A stretch of DNA of 64,000 nucleotides from G965267335 sp965267335 (GCA_965267335.1 OZ253953.1:4340001-4404000), one strand, 5' to 3'. Counted from the stretch's first letter, positions 9,037 to 18,672 are shown. Numbers and translations are program-made. The notes: generated by a model from the sequence alone, not told the origin.

Positions 9037-10341
9037 ATGGACAGGTTGAGCGATCTTCCTGAAGACTTCCTGCATCTGGTATGGAAGCAACATCTATTTA
9101 ACACCGATCGATTAGTCACTACTTCTGGAAAGTCCATTCAAATTATCAATGAAGGCTACCAGAACCTGGACGCAGGGCCCGATTTTGAAAATGCCGAGGT
9201 CATTATTGATGATATCCGTTGGGTTGGAAACATTGAAATTCATACCAAGGCTTCAGAGTGGTACCAACATCAACATCATCATGATGACAGGTACGAGAAC
9301 GTAATCCTCCATGTGGTTCTCCATCATGATAAAGAGGTATTAAGAAAGGATCAGACTAAAATCCCATGTCTCGAATTAAAAGGGCGTATCAGGCAGTCGG
9401 TCGTTAAAAAGTATGAATACCTCCAAACTCAACTTCAGGACATTCCTTGCACCGATCAATTACCTCATGTCGACCGCATAAAAAAGCTGATTACACTTGA
9501 CAGAATGGTAGCTGAAAGACTGGAAGAAAAGTCGGTTGAAATATTCAAATCTCTTGATCGATACAATGGTGACTGGAGAGAGCTAACCTTTTCTATGCTG
9601 GCCAAAACATTGGGATATAAGGTAAATCATGAGGCAATGACTGACCTGACGAACCGTATTACTTATAAAAACCTGCTCAAACACAAAGACCACAGTCTAC
9701 AAATTGAAGCTATGCTCTTTGGTGTTTCAGGTTTGATAAGTGGGAATCATCGCGATAGCTACATTCAGTCCTTGCAGAACGAATATCAGTTTCTCCAAAA
9801 GAAATATGATCTATCAACTATGAATCCTGTATCATGGAAATTTTCCAGGATGAGACCAGCCAACTTCCCAACCTTGCGTATCGCTCAACTAGCAAGCATC
9901 ACTCAATCTGTGACCGATCTATATTCCACTTTTGTTGAAGCTGAGGACCCGGATAAAATCAAAGCCCTACTCAGTATTGAACAATCTGAGTATTGGAAAA
10001 GCCATGTGTTGCCAGGCGAGCAGGTCAGCGAGCGCTTCAAAGGAATGGGCGATGAAATAAAAAACCGAATCCTTATTAACACGGTAATTCCTTTGATCTT
10101 TGCCACCGGTATCAAGCGACAAGATCAATCACTGAAAGACAAGGCTATTCAGTGGCTTGAAAAACTTCCTCCTGAGAACAACAAAATTATCCGACAATGG
10201 AAGTCCCTTGATTTTAATATGAAGAGCGCTCTTGATACACAAGCCGGCATCCAACTTCTCACCCGTTACTGCCATCACAAGCGTTGTTTGCAATGTCCTA
10301 TTGGAATGGATATATTAAGTTCAGAGTTAATCAATTCCTGA
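9037..10341 (+). CDS. DUF2851 family protein
   Basis: A 434-residue soluble protein recognised as DUF2851 by its start (LPEDFLHLVWKQHLF), the QNLDAGPDFENAEVIIDD segment with WVGNIEIHTKASEW, and a His-rich HQHHHDDRYENVILHVV stretch. The C-terminus has a Cys/His cluster (RYCHHKRCLQCPIG) that could bind metal. The family is widespread in Bacteroidota and has no established function. It lies 15 bp after pyrF and 1 bp before the next gene, so it is probably co-transcribed with both. Confidence 0.85.
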   Translation: MDRLSDLPEDFLHLVWKQHLFNTDRLVTTSGKSIQIINEGYQNLDAGPDFENAEVIIDDIRWVGNIEIHTKASEWYQHQHHHDDRYENVILHVVLHHDKEVLRKDQTKIPCLELKGRIRQSVVKKYEYLQTQLQDIPCTDQLPHVDRIKKLITLDRMVAERLEEKSVEIFKSLDRYNGDWRELTFSMLAKTLGYKVNHEAMTDLTNRITYKNLLKHKDHSLQIEAMLFGVSGLISGNHRDSYIQSLQNEYQFLQKKYDLSTMNPVSWKFSRMRPANFPTLRIAQLASITQSVTDLYSTFVEAEDPDKIKALLSIEQSEYWKSHVLPGEQVSERFKGMGDEIKNRILINTVIPLIFATGIKRQDQSLKDKAIQWLEKLPPENNKIIRQWKSLDFNMKSALDTQAGIQLLTRYCHHKRCLQCPIGMDILSSELINS

Positions 10342-10342
10342 G

Positions 10343-11602
10343 TTGGAAATACTGAACTACGTCATTCATATCGCAATTATCGCGATCCTTACCTACCAGC
10401 TACTGAAGCATTATTCAGAAGGTGAATTGACTCCATTACTATTACCTTCCTTCCTGATGAAGATCGCAGCAGGAATTCTGTTCGGGTTAATTTTCAAGGA
10501 GTTCTACTCGGAGATCAATGATTCAGATCGGTTTCACTCCGACCTGATTACTTACAAAACACTTTTTTTTCAAGACCCAGGACTCTATTTCAAATCAATA
10601 TTTTCTACTGAACTCCTGCCAGCCAAGCAATTTTCCTGTTACTCAGAACCAAGAGCAATGTTCTTCCTGAAATTGATTTCTCCAATCAGCATCGCCTGTA
10701 ATGGAAACTATTGGATCATCACAGCATACTTATCATTTCTAAACTTTATAGCTGGATGGATTCTGATCACTCGCATAGAGCAATACTTCCCCAAGCTGAA
10801 ATTCTCTGCATTGCTGGCTTTTCTATGCTTCCCCTCTATACTTTTCTGGTCTTCGGGTTTAATGAAAGAGTCTATTGTCATGGCTGCGGTCTATTTCATT
10901 CTCTCCGTAGGCTTGGACTTTCGGCACTCGCATAAAATTAACGGGTGGAAGTGGCCAATAATATTCTTTAGCATGTGGGTATTGTTAATCCTGAAGTACT
11001 ATCTATTTGCAGTGTTCATACCTTTTTTGTTGGCTTATGTACTAACCGAAAGATACCTTAAGAGCTGGAAATCCAGTTACAGAATTCTGGCTGGCTTGGG
11101 ACTGATTTTGATTCTGGGGATTGCAGCTTCCTTTGTGCATCCCAATTTATACCCGGCAAATATTCTGAAAGCTTTAATGATCAATCATGACATTATTCTC
11201 ACAAATAGTCCTGCACACTCGACAATTGACTATGGAGTCAATCAATTCAGTACCTCTGCTCAAATACTTCGATCATTTCCTATAGCCATCATTACCGCGC
11301 TGTATCGACCATTTATTTTTGAGCAACAACATGTCTTGGGTTGGATTGCCGGTATTGAAAATCTGGTTCTTGTCCTGATTACAGTCGGTGCTTTAATTAC
11401 CGTTATCCAAAAAAAGATTCGTTTGGCTCCTGAATCATGGTACCTTATAGCTTTTGTGATTGTTATGTCCGGAATGCTAGGCCTTTCAGCTCCTAATTTT
11501 GGCACTCTCGTAAGGTATAAGGTTTACTTTTTGCCCTTCTTTCTATCCTTGACTCTTTATCCTTTTCAGGTTTTTCTTAAGCACACCATACTGAGGAAGT
11601 AA
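10343..11602 (+). CDS. Polytopic membrane protein, glycosyltransferase-like (GT-C type?)
   Basis: A 419-residue protein with about ten to eleven hydrophobic segments. Before a central helix, FPSILFWSSGLMKESI resembles a motif seen in Bacteroidota membrane proteins annotated as glycosyl- or mannosyltransferase-like. No clear catalytic DxD was found. The start is TTG, 1 bp after the DUF2851 stop, implying translational coupling. Its 3' end overlaps the convergent HTTM-like gene by 60 bp. A role in surface glycan assembly is inference. Confidence 0.6.
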   Translation: MEILNYVIHIAIIAILTYQLLKHYSEGELTPLLLPSFLMKIAAGILFGLIFKEFYSEINDSDRFHSDLITYKTLFFQDPGLYFKSIFSTELLPAKQFSCYSEPRAMFFLKLISPISIACNGNYWIITAYLSFLNFIAGWILITRIEQYFPKLKFSALLAFLCFPSILFWSSGLMKESIVMAAVYFILSVGLDFRHSHKINGWKWPIIFFSMWVLLILKYYLFAVFIPFLLAYVLTERYLKSWKSSYRILAGLGLILILGIAASFVHPNLYPANILKALMINHDIILTNSPAHSTIDYGVNQFSTSAQILRSFPIAIITALYRPFIFEQQHVLGWIAGIENLVLVLITVGALITVIQKKIRLAPESWYLIAFVIVMSGMLGLSAPNFGTLVRYKVYFLPFFLSLTLYPFQVFLKHTILRK

Positions 11603-12676
11603 AGACCAATCAATAAAAATAAGATAGGCCATAATCCAGGGATTCAAATAGGTCGAAATTCCCATCAAAAAAGTCGTTCCGAAATGAAAAACAATTCCAT
11701 AACTCAGGTAGTACCACTTTAGCTTTGGCTGGAAAAGAACAATAGGGAATGTAAGCTGAAAAAGTAATGTCAAACAAGAAAGAACAGCACACAGCACATC
11801 TGATTCAGCTATCCACAGCCCCCAATCCGTTGGGTGAGCTAACAGATAATTTTGAAAGGTTTCTCCTGAAGCCCAGGTAAAGCCAGAGACCAACAGTTTC
11901 TCAAGACCTGCCTGAAAGTACACTAAAGAGACTAGTACTTGCCCTAATACAACCGGCCATTTACCCATAACTGCCTGTCCTTTTTTAGGAGAGGCCACAA
12001 GAAATAACAGACTGAACCCAACATAGGTAAAAGTGACATAACCGTGATCTGTCTTCTCGAAACAATAAAAAATTCCCTGTAGATAAATAAATAGTATGAA
12101 CATAACAGGAAAGAAAAGCCTCACCCGAAAGTTCATCACACAGGCGAGAGCGGAAAACAGCATCAGCCCATACAATGCCAGTAGCATTGAAGAACCGGGA
12201 AGAGGTAAATGCAATAGTCGATACGGAAGTATAGGCTTATAAAAGGGGGCGAGGTTCTCAATGTTGTAAAAATCAAGATACCAATCGAAGGTTGTCACAA
12301 ATAAACAAACGCAAAAAAGTGTGACAATCAATCTCTGGTAACTGGAAGTAATTTGCTGGTTCCAGTAATTTCTCCATTTTTGCTTGATGAAACCAACCGA
12401 ATTCGTGCTCCAATATAATACCGCCATTCCAATAAAAACCAACCACGTTCGAATTAGCATTTGATCGGTTTTAGCCAGAAAAAAATCCAACCCAAACCGA
12501 TTTTTTTCAGCTGTGAACCTCGGATATAACCAATTCACAACACTTTCAAACCAACCCGGGGCTTTATTATAATAGGCGTCAGCGACCAGATACTGAAAAG
12601 TTGTGAAATAAAGAATGGTAATCAGCACCGGGGTGCCGATCAGCAAAAACAATATGACCTTCGATCTCTTACTCAC
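11543..12676 (-). CDS. HTTM / vitamin K-dependent carboxylase-like membrane protein
   Basis: A 377-residue protein with about eight to ten membrane helices. The C-terminal block resembles the HTTM/VKGC-like fold: YFQAGLEKLLVSGFTWASG, then a long helix and the GIVFHFGTTFLMGIS...LNPWIMAYLIFIDWS segment. In related proteins this fold is linked to lipid or peptide carboxylation, or is unknown. The start is GTG and overlaps the upstream 130-residue gene by 8 bp. The 3' end overlaps the opposite-strand gene by 60 bp. Confidence 0.65.
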   Translation of the reverse strand: MSKRSKVILFLLIGTPVLITILYFTTFQYLVADAYYNKAPGWFESVVNWLYPRFTAEKNRFGLDFFLAKTDQMLIRTWLVFIGMAVLYWSTNSVGFIKQKWRNYWNQQITSSYQRLIVTLFCVCLFVTTFDWYLDFYNIENLAPFYKPILPYRLLHLPLPGSSMLLALYGLMLFSALACVMNFRVRLFFPVMFILFIYLQGIFYCFEKTDHGYVTFTYVGFSLLFLVASPKKGQAVMGKWPVVLGQVLVSLVYFQAGLEKLLVSGFTWASGETFQNYLLAHPTDWGLWIAESDVLCAVLSCLTLLFQLTFPIVLFQPKLKWYYLSYGIVFHFGTTFLMGISTYLNPWIMAYLIFIDWSLLPQYGVLKKNLKRIKSQG

Positions 12677-13061
12677 TTTCCAATGTTATCACCAACTCTT
12701 CACGAACTTCAGCATCTTGAATAACTCGCTTCCAGACCTCCACTTCATTCATTTTCGAAATCAATGGATTCGACATAAGTTTTTGAGAAAGTAGGTCAGC
12801 CTCATTTCTGGCTATATGATTCCTTATCAGATAATTCAATGTGCTTTTGGAAATTCTGGTGTCGGTTTCGTCAAGCTCCACTCGTTCCCCCGATCGGACT
12901 TTACTTTTCAAGTAGTACAACTCTATTTTATCCTGCTTGTGAACGGGTTCCGCAAACATCCCTAAGCGCATAAGAGGATAAATATTGTTTATAAGCACGA
13001 ATGGAATAAATATGAGAAAGATGCTCAGATAAATGACCCTATGGTTAAATTTGCTTTTCAT
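12669..13061 (-). CDS. Small membrane-anchored protein of unknown function
   Basis: 130 residues with one N-terminal membrane segment (VIYLSIFLIFIPFVLINNIYPL) and a charged helical domain. The family is not recognised. It overlaps the start of the HTTM-like gene (8 bp), a typical translational coupling, and is the first gene of this two-gene minus-strand unit. It probably assists the HTTM-like protein, but that is context only. Confidence 0.55.
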   Translation of the reverse strand: MKSKFNHRVIYLSIFLIFIPFVLINNIYPLMRLGMFAEPVHKQDKIELYYLKSKVRSGERVELDETDTRISKSTLNYLIRNHIARNEADLLSQKLMSNPLISKMNEVEVWKRVIQDAEVREELVITLESE

Positions 13062-13122
13062 GAAGCGAAATCAGGCCTTGCAGCAGCAAAAGGCTTATGA
13101 ACGTGTTTAGCTAATATAAGTA

Positions 13123-14862
13123 GTGCAGGAGAAGACTAAGCAAGTAATAGCGTTTTTTTTGAAAGTGATCTTCATAATCACCCTGGCAGGATTGGTTGCC
13201 CTCACTTATGTCCTTTCCTCCTTTGGCTATGAATTCTGTGCCGTAAAGCTAAGTACATTTCTCTCCAATGACATTTCACCAAAGTTTACCAGTGAATTAT
13301 TTACATACGAACGGTTCGAAAACTTCAGGCTATTCATCTGGATTATTGCCGTGCTTGCAGTGTTATTTGTAGTCCGCTTATGGAATTTCATTCCCAAATT
13401 CGTTGACTACGTCTTTCATTTCTTTGGTGTACTGACACAGAAGATCAAGTCATTCGGCACAGACTGGAAATCGTTAAAGTCCAGTGAAAGAAACATATTC
13501 ATAATTTTCTTGATCCTGCTTCTTGGTGTTCGGATTTACTACCTACTAACCTTCCCTTTAATGGAAGACGAAGCATTTTCATATAACCACTTCGTCAGTA
13601 AAGGCTTCCTGGTAAGTACATCCTATTACCCCGGACCTAATAACCATATCTTTTACAATCAGCTGGCCTGGGGTGTCAACCTGGTATTTGGTAATGCATT
13701 TTGGTCAATGAAACTGCCGACCTTCATTGCAGGGTTGATCATACCTGTGTTTATGTTCATGTTTCTGATAAGACATTTCAACTACACCATTTCTATGATG
13801 GCTGTGGTTTTGTTTTCTTTTTCCTTAAATGTGACCGTTTACTCTGTAATTGGTCGGGGATATATGGTCCAGATGTTACTAATGCTACTTATGCTCATGG
13901 CATTAATAAAAATCATTCAGGAAAGAGATATCAAGTTCTATAACGGTGTCTTTGTGATGACCGCTACCTTGGGCTTCCTGACGGCCCCAACCTTTTTGTA
14001 TCCTTTTGTATCTCTTGTTGTTTTCTCTTTCAATTTTGGTTTTTTGAAAAGAGGCATCAATGTAAAGTGGATCGTCATCGACACCTTTTGGGTCTTTGTA
14101 TTGGTCATAGCGGCATACCTTCCTGTGTTTGTGATGAATGGTATAGGCGCTGTCACTTCCAATGACTGGGTTAAATCCACTATGAGCCTTGGAGAATTTT
14201 TCACAAACCTGCCGGCCTATTTTGCCGAGGTAAGCAACTGGCTTTGGGATGTTCCAAGAGGAGGTATTTACATCTCACTAGTGGTTTTTGGGTTCAGTAT
14301 CTATGCACTCATGAATCGAATAAAAACCAGTAAGTGGTTTTGGTTTTACCTCATAGTATCGGTTGGTTTGATGCCAATTCTAATTCTGATTTTTCAAAAA
14401 GTTCAACCAGCGGTTCGTATCTGGACGTACTTTTCATTTTTCCAGTTTTTATTTCTGAGTATTGCCTTTTATGGCTTGAGCAAACTATTATTTCACAATA
14501 ACAGACTTCGAAATGTGGTAGCCGCAGTACTGACCGCAGGAGCAGTGGCCTGGTTTACCTTCAGAGTAACAGAAGACAGAAATCAGGCATCAAGCATATA
14601 TACTGAGTTAGAAAAAGTAACAAATTACTGCTCCGAACACAACCCGGGAACCATCTGGACAGACAATAGTACCGCATTGGAAATTCTCCCGGTCAACGGT
14701 ATTCCTACAAGGCCGATAGTGGCTAGTGAAATCCATAAATACATCAAAGACCGATACATTTTAACCACACAAGAACTTCCGGAAAGTGAAGGATCGCTGA
14801 TCAAAGAATTTGGAGCGTATAAACTTTACGGGACAATGCTTAAAGCAGGGACGAATTATTAA
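13123..14862 (+). CDS. Polytopic GT-C type glycosyltransferase-like membrane protein
   Basis: 579 residues with about eleven membrane helices. The first large external loop has LMEDEAFSYNHFVS and SYYPGPNNHIFYN, the layout of GT-C (ArnT/PMT-like) transferases, where an acidic pair just after a membrane helix is catalytic. The C-terminus (about 500-579) is a soluble domain. It would transfer a sugar from a polyprenyl carrier on the periplasmic side; the acceptor is unknown. The start is GTG. It sits 25 bp before the NeuD-like gene, which also supports a surface-glycan role. Confidence 0.65.
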   Translation: MQEKTKQVIAFFLKVIFIITLAGLVALTYVLSSFGYEFCAVKLSTFLSNDISPKFTSELFTYERFENFRLFIWIIAVLAVLFVVRLWNFIPKFVDYVFHFFGVLTQKIKSFGTDWKSLKSSERNIFIIFLILLLGVRIYYLLTFPLMEDEAFSYNHFVSKGFLVSTSYYPGPNNHIFYNQLAWGVNLVFGNAFWSMKLPTFIAGLIIPVFMFMFLIRHFNYTISMMAVVLFSFSLNVTVYSVIGRGYMVQMLLMLLMLMALIKIIQERDIKFYNGVFVMTATLGFLTAPTFLYPFVSLVVFSFNFGFLKRGINVKWIVIDTFWVFVLVIAAYLPVFVMNGIGAVTSNDWVKSTMSLGEFFTNLPAYFAEVSNWLWDVPRGGIYISLVVFGFSIYALMNRIKTSKWFWFYLIVSVGLMPILILIFQKVQPAVRIWTYFSFFQFLFLSIAFYGLSKLLFHNNRLRNVVAAVLTAGAVAWFTFRVTEDRNQASSIYTELEKVTNYCSEHNPGTIWTDNSTALEILPVNGIPTRPIVASEIHKYIKDRYILTTQELPESEGSLIKEFGAYKLYGTMLKAGTNY

Positions 14863-14887
14863 CTTTACCAGATAATTTAAGAAGAGA

Positions 14888-15523
14888 ATGGATAAGAAAC
14901 CGGTAATTATATTAGGCGCAGGATTGATAGGTAAAGTGGCCCAGGAAATATTTAATAGTCACGAAGTAGTAGTTTATTGTTTTCTGGATGATGATGAGAC
15001 ATTACATAACACAGAAATCGGAGAGGTTGCGGTCCTGGGAGGAACAGACGACCAGGCATTTCTGAAATATATCGGCCATAAGTGCGATGCTTTTGTAGCC
15101 ACGGATGACAATTCGGAGAGGAAAAACTTAACAGAAATGTTAAAGGACGTTCGAAAGGTTATGCCAATGAATGCCGTCCATGACAGAGCTTCAGTAGCAG
15201 AATCAGCAGAAATCGGATATGGAAACCTAATCAACGGGGGAGCGACAGTAGCAGCATTTGCAAAAGTCAAGAATCATATTATCATACATACTAATGCCGT
15301 TGTTGATATCGGTGCTGAGATCGGTGACTATGCCCAAATTGGAGCAGGTGCTATCGTTAATTCAGGAGTGAAAGTTGGCAAAGGGGCCTTCATCGGTTCT
15401 GGCGCAGTAATCGTTTCCGGAGTTAAGGTAGGTAAGAATGCACGCATAGGTGCAGGATCAATAGTAGTAAGTGATGTCAAAGATGAAGAAACCGTATTTG
15501 GCAACCCGGCAGCTAAAGTATAA
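14888..15523 (+). CDS. NeuD/PglD-like sugar O- or N-acyltransferase
   Basis: A 211-residue left-handed beta-helix acyltransferase. The N-terminal Rossmann-like part (VIILGAGLIGKVAQEI, residues 5-20, then FLDDDE) binds the nucleotide sugar, as in PglD/NeuD. From about residue 95 hexapeptide repeats run to the end (IGDYAQIGAGAIVNSGVKVGKG), finishing with VFGNPAAKV. Such enzymes acetylate an amino sugar or sialic acid-type sugar using acetyl-CoA. Its position after a GT-C-like gene fits decoration of surface glycans. Confidence 0.8.
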   Translation: MDKKPVIILGAGLIGKVAQEIFNSHEVVVYCFLDDDETLHNTEIGEVAVLGGTDDQAFLKYIGHKCDAFVATDDNSERKNLTEMLKDVRKVMPMNAVHDRASVAESAEIGYGNLINGGATVAAFAKVKNHIIIHTNAVVDIGAEIGDYAQIGAGAIVNSGVKVGKGAFIGSGAVIVSGVKVGKNARIGAGSIVVSDVKDEETVFGNPAAKV

Positions 15524-15527
15524 TCCT

Positions 15528-15872
15528 ATGAAAAAACTACTAATACTTATTGTTCTTCCATTACTGTCCTTTTCTGTGCTTCAGCAAAAGGCAAAACTTG
15601 AAGTCAAAGTCCTTGATAACCTTGGTGCAAAAGTCGAAGGGGCTAAAATTCAGCTATACGACAACAAGGACAACTATGATAAATTAACCGACCCAATTGC
15701 AGAGGGCACAACTGATGATCGGGGTAAATACTTCTTCAAAGACCTACAAACCCAATCGTATTATATTTTCGTAGAAAAGGGTGATAAGAACAACATTGGT
15801 AACGGAGAAATGACCAGCGAACTTGTACCCAGAAAGTATAACCGCTTGACAGTAATTATCTCAGATCTTTAA
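15528..15872 (+). CDS. Small secreted protein with a beta-sandwich (SpaA/carboxypeptidase-regulatory-like) domain
   Basis: 114 residues. A signal peptide (MKKLLILIVLPLLSFSVLQ) is followed by one beta-sandwich domain with the pattern LEVKVLDNLGAKVEGAKIQLYDN and DDRGKYFFKDLQTQSYYIFVE, typical of CarboxypepD_reg/SpaA-like folds. I chose ATG 15528, 4 bp after the NeuD-like stop; a longer frame from 15471 would overlap that gene and lose the signal peptide. The function is unknown; an extracytoplasmic location is likely. Confidence 0.65.
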   Translation: MKKLLILIVLPLLSFSVLQQKAKLEVKVLDNLGAKVEGAKIQLYDNKDNYDKLTDPIAEGTTDDRGKYFFKDLQTQSYYIFVEKGDKNNIGNGEMTSELVPRKYNRLTVIISDL

Positions 15873-15916
15873 TCACCTATCAAATCAGCCTAGACTCAAT
15901 TTGGGTAACCAGGCTG

Positions 15917-18052
15917 TTACTTATTCTTTTCTAGCGCTTTTTCCCGCTGTTCCTTGTATCGCTGCGCGTAGTAGAAGGCCATATCTTTCGTCCATGGAAT
16001 TCCTTCTTTTAACTCTTCATGGATAATGATCTCCGTTCTTCGGTTTTGCTGACGACCCTGAGGGTTATCCTTTCCGTTCTTCGTATTTGGTGCAATAGGA
16101 AACCTCTCGCCATATCCTAAACCATAGAGCCTTTTCTTTTCAATGCCTTTTGACACAAAGTACTCCACTACTGATTCCGTCCGTTGCTGACTTAGCTTCT
16201 CATTGTATCGTTGGCTACCAATACTATCCGTATGTCCGGCTATTTCGATATACAGCGTTGGATATTGATTCAGGATATCCAGGTAACGGTCTAGCTCTTT
16301 GAAAGACTCTTTTCTTAAAGTGGCTTTGTTATAGTCAAAAAATACATTTCTAAGAATTGCTCGGCTTCCAGGTTCCAGGGTTTCTAATTGAATGTCTTTA
16401 GTTTCTTCATAGAACTCGCCTTTATCCGGCAGGTTTACATTTTCAGAGTAGGGCAGAAATCCTTCATCATCGATAGAAAGACCTAAATTTTTTCCGGTAG
16501 GAAGTACAATCAGATACCTACCATTATACGCATTGGACGAATACACACCCTGCACTTCACCAGTTTCATTGTCCGTAACCTTAATTGTTGCGGCTACGGG
16601 TTCTCCTCCATTTTTAGTTGTAATAACTCCTTTCAATACAATCAACGAAACTTTTTCATCTGGGCGGGTAAGTATATAGATATCCTTGTCACCGTAGCTA
16701 TCCTCATGGTGTGAAGAAAAATAAGCTCTCTTACCATCGGCCGAAAAGACGAAGAAAATATCATCATCTGCCGTATTAATTGGGTAACCAATGTTCTCGG
16801 CTTTGGACCAGGAATCTGTTTCCTCATCATACTCACTTTTGAAAATATCATAACCTCCCATCCCAAAATGACCTCTCGAACTAAAGTAAAGAGTATGCGC
16901 ATCAGGATGTATGAATGGTGCGTCTTCAGCAAATTGCGTATTTATGGATGGCCCCATATTTCGTGGTTCGCCCCAGCGGTTATCTGGTAATCGTTTCGCC
17001 CAATAGATATCTCTGGATCCTGCACCCCCGGGACGATCACTGGAGAAGAAAATCCACTTTTCGTTGGCTGTCATACTTGCGCTTCCCTCCCAGTGTTTGG
17101 AATTAATTCCATCCGGTAGTTTTTCCGGAGTAGACCATTCCTGACCATTGAGGTGACTCTGAAAGATGCTACCTGCCCCGTGATGATCGTTTTTATACAC
17201 AAAAATATCCTGACCATCGGCTGACAGGAAAATACACGACTCGTGTTCATCGGAGTTGATATTATCACTCAGCCCCACAGGTTCAGTCCAGTTGTCTGTA
17301 GAGTCTTTGAAAGAGACCACAATATCTTCCATATAATAATCTTCTGAATTGGGATCTCTTCTTCCTCCTGTAGTTGTTGGCCTCCGGGTTGTAAAAATCA
17401 TCATGGTCTCGTCTGCAGATATCACAGGTACGTAATCCGGATACTCGCTATTAATGACAGGACCCAGGTTCTTAATAGTAACACCTTCAACTGGCTCGTT
17501 TACCAATTCTTTGGCATGATGGCATTGTTCGATAAATCGATCCATAATATTGATTTCTTCGTCATGGATGTTCGACTTAGGAGGGATTTTATCTTCAAAT
17601 ATTTTATAATGTTCTATTGCTTTATCAAACTCATGGTGGAGATGGTAGGCTCTACCAAGATTGAAGTCTATGTCCAGAGAGGTGAAGTGTTCATGGAAAT
17701 CCAGTTCAATGATGTAATCATCATAGGTATCATACCCTTTAGACTTAGCAAATTTCAGGTAGTCGAGTGCTCTTTCCTGGTGGAGAGAGTGCATATAGCA
17801 GACACCGATAAAATAATTGTACTTAGGATCTTCCGGTGATATGCTGTCAAGCTTTAGCCATAATTCCAACGCCTTGTCATATTCTTCAAAATCCATATAT
17901 CCACGGGCATTGACTTCGGTCTCCTCCATGAAGTCCCGTTCCTTCTTCTTGTGCTTCTTTTTCTTTTGAGCGAAGGCGCCCGAAGTGACTAGTAGTATTA
18001 AACAAAAAACTAATATTGATCTCGCGTGAAGTAATGTAGTGCTGGTAACCAT
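15917..18052 (-). CDS. PorE-like TPR/PD40/OmpA-family protein
   Basis: 711 residues: signal peptide (to about 29, ending AFAQ), TPR-like helices (about 40-175), TolB/PD40 beta-propeller blades (about 190-465, with repeats such as FTTRRP, FLSADGQDIF, FFSSDRPGG, YFSSRGHFG, YFSSHHED), a carboxypeptidase-regulatory-like domain (about 475-555) and a C-terminal OmpA peptidoglycan-binding domain (about 580-690, GHTDSIGSQRYNEKLSQQR). This order is that of PorE, a type IX secretion-associated protein tethering the machinery to the cell wall. Unlike PorE it has no lipobox. It is monocistronic here, so a T9SS role is inferred from architecture only. Confidence 0.8.
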   Translation of the reverse strand: MVTSTTLLHARSILVFCLILLVTSGAFAQKKKKHKKKERDFMEETEVNARGYMDFEEYDKALELWLKLDSISPEDPKYNYFIGVCYMHSLHQERALDYLKFAKSKGYDTYDDYIIELDFHEHFTSLDIDFNLGRAYHLHHEFDKAIEHYKIFEDKIPPKSNIHDEEINIMDRFIEQCHHAKELVNEPVEGVTIKNLGPVINSEYPDYVPVISADETMMIFTTRRPTTTGGRRDPNSEDYYMEDIVVSFKDSTDNWTEPVGLSDNINSDEHESCIFLSADGQDIFVYKNDHHGAGSIFQSHLNGQEWSTPEKLPDGINSKHWEGSASMTANEKWIFFSSDRPGGAGSRDIYWAKRLPDNRWGEPRNMGPSINTQFAEDAPFIHPDAHTLYFSSRGHFGMGGYDIFKSEYDEETDSWSKAENIGYPINTADDDIFFVFSADGKRAYFSSHHEDSYGDKDIYILTRPDEKVSLIVLKGVITTKNGGEPVAATIKVTDNETGEVQGVYSSNAYNGRYLIVLPTGKNLGLSIDDEGFLPYSENVNLPDKGEFYEETKDIQLETLEPGSRAILRNVFFDYNKATLRKESFKELDRYLDILNQYPTLYIEIAGHTDSIGSQRYNEKLSQQRTESVVEYFVSKGIEKKRLYGLGYGERFPIAPNTKNGKDNPQGRQQNRRTEIIIHEELKEGIPWTKDMAFYYAQRYKEQREKALEKNK

Positions 18053-18082
18053 ATGCTAAAAATTGTAACGCTCTTAAAGGCG

Positions 18083-18090
18083 CAAATTTA
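18083..18090 (-). promoter_or_regulatory. Bacteroidota -7 box (TAAATTTG) for the OmpA/PorE-like gene
   Basis: On the minus strand TAAATTTG is a full match to TAnnTTTG and is followed by CG. It lies about 31 bp before the ATG, giving a predicted leader of about 24 bases. The TTTG -33 box is not clear. Confidence 0.45.
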
Positions 18091-18199
18091 AATGATGTTG
18101 TTAGGAATTCCTTTATCTGCTGGTTTATTTTCAAAGATCGTACCTGATTTTGTCACTTATCTAAGGGTGGTTATGATTATTCTGCTGTTGGGCTAGTGG

Positions 18200-18446
18200 A
18201 GCTGGGTTTTTAAATTGTTTTTTGATACTTGGTGTATCCACTCCCTGGTCATATTAACCGACCATCGAATCAATCAACATTCAGATATTCAATAACAAAG
18301 CATCACTTGTCGTATGCGACCGAAGGAGGGAGAAATTTGTTGTTAATATGTTGATGTTTTTTCTTACCGCAAAGACCAGCCTTCAGCTGGTACGCTAAGG
18401 TCCGCCAAGTGCGCGAAGAGCCCCATAACCACCCCTCTACCGTCAT
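18200..18446. repeat. Extragenic composite repeat, copy interrupted by IS110
   Basis: Left part of one copy of the window's repeat family. It opens with a GACCGACC segment, then an AT-rich stretch ending GAAGGAGGG, then TTACCGCAAAG and a hairpin ACCAGC-cttca-GCTGGT (18375-18391), then CGCTAAG. It continues into CGTCAT at 18441-18446, where the IS110 element begins. The continuation of this copy resumes at 19653. There is no coding signal; open frames here are shadows. Confidence 0.8.
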
Positions 18447-18454
18447 CCTATGTT

Positions 18455-18650
18455 TGAAACATTGAATTAAAGGTGTGATTATCTTAAGGAATGTTTCACT
18501 TCGAAAAGGAAGAAGAAAGGTAAAGACTGTAGGTTCGTCATTTGTCTTTAGACCGTTCGGAATGTTAGTCCCTTTCTTCTCTTTACTAAAACTTGAACAG
18601 TTCATGAGGCATAAAGCCTGAATGCAGGATTGATAAGTATCAGTAAAGTG
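18455..18650 (+). ncRNA. IS110 bridge RNA (predicted)
   Basis: Three hairpin modules in the order known for IS621. (1) A 5' stem: TGAAACATT 18455-18463 with AATGTTTCA 18490-18498. (2) A target loop closed by a perfect 10-bp stem, 18511-18520 with 18571-18580, plus GACT/AGTC inside and a small GTCT/AGAC hairpin. It carries LTG CGTCAT (18536-18541, identical to left flank 18441-18446) and RTG TTCGGAATG (18556-18564, reverse complement of right flank 19650-19658). (3) A donor loop closed by CTTTACT 18581-18587 / AGTAAAG 18642-18648 with an AGGC/GCCT inner hairpin. It carries LDG ACAGTTCAT (18597-18605, identical to the right end 19644-19652) and RDG AGGAT (18626-18630, reverse complement of ATCCT 18445-18449). 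All four guides share the core AT. The transcript ends are estimates. Confidence 0.85.
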
Positions 18651-18672
18651 TCCTTTTCTCAGCTTTTAGAGT

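Noticed and set aside
15917..18052. Firm T9SS assignment for the PorE-like protein
   Set aside because: No other Por/Gld/Spr genes are in the window, the lipobox of PorE is missing, and TPR/PD40/OmpA proteins are numerous in Bacteroidota.
18303..18605. 100-codon minus-strand frame left of the IS110 recombinase
   Set aside because: It spans the host repeat, the IS junction and the bridge RNA; the RNA structure explains this sequence better.
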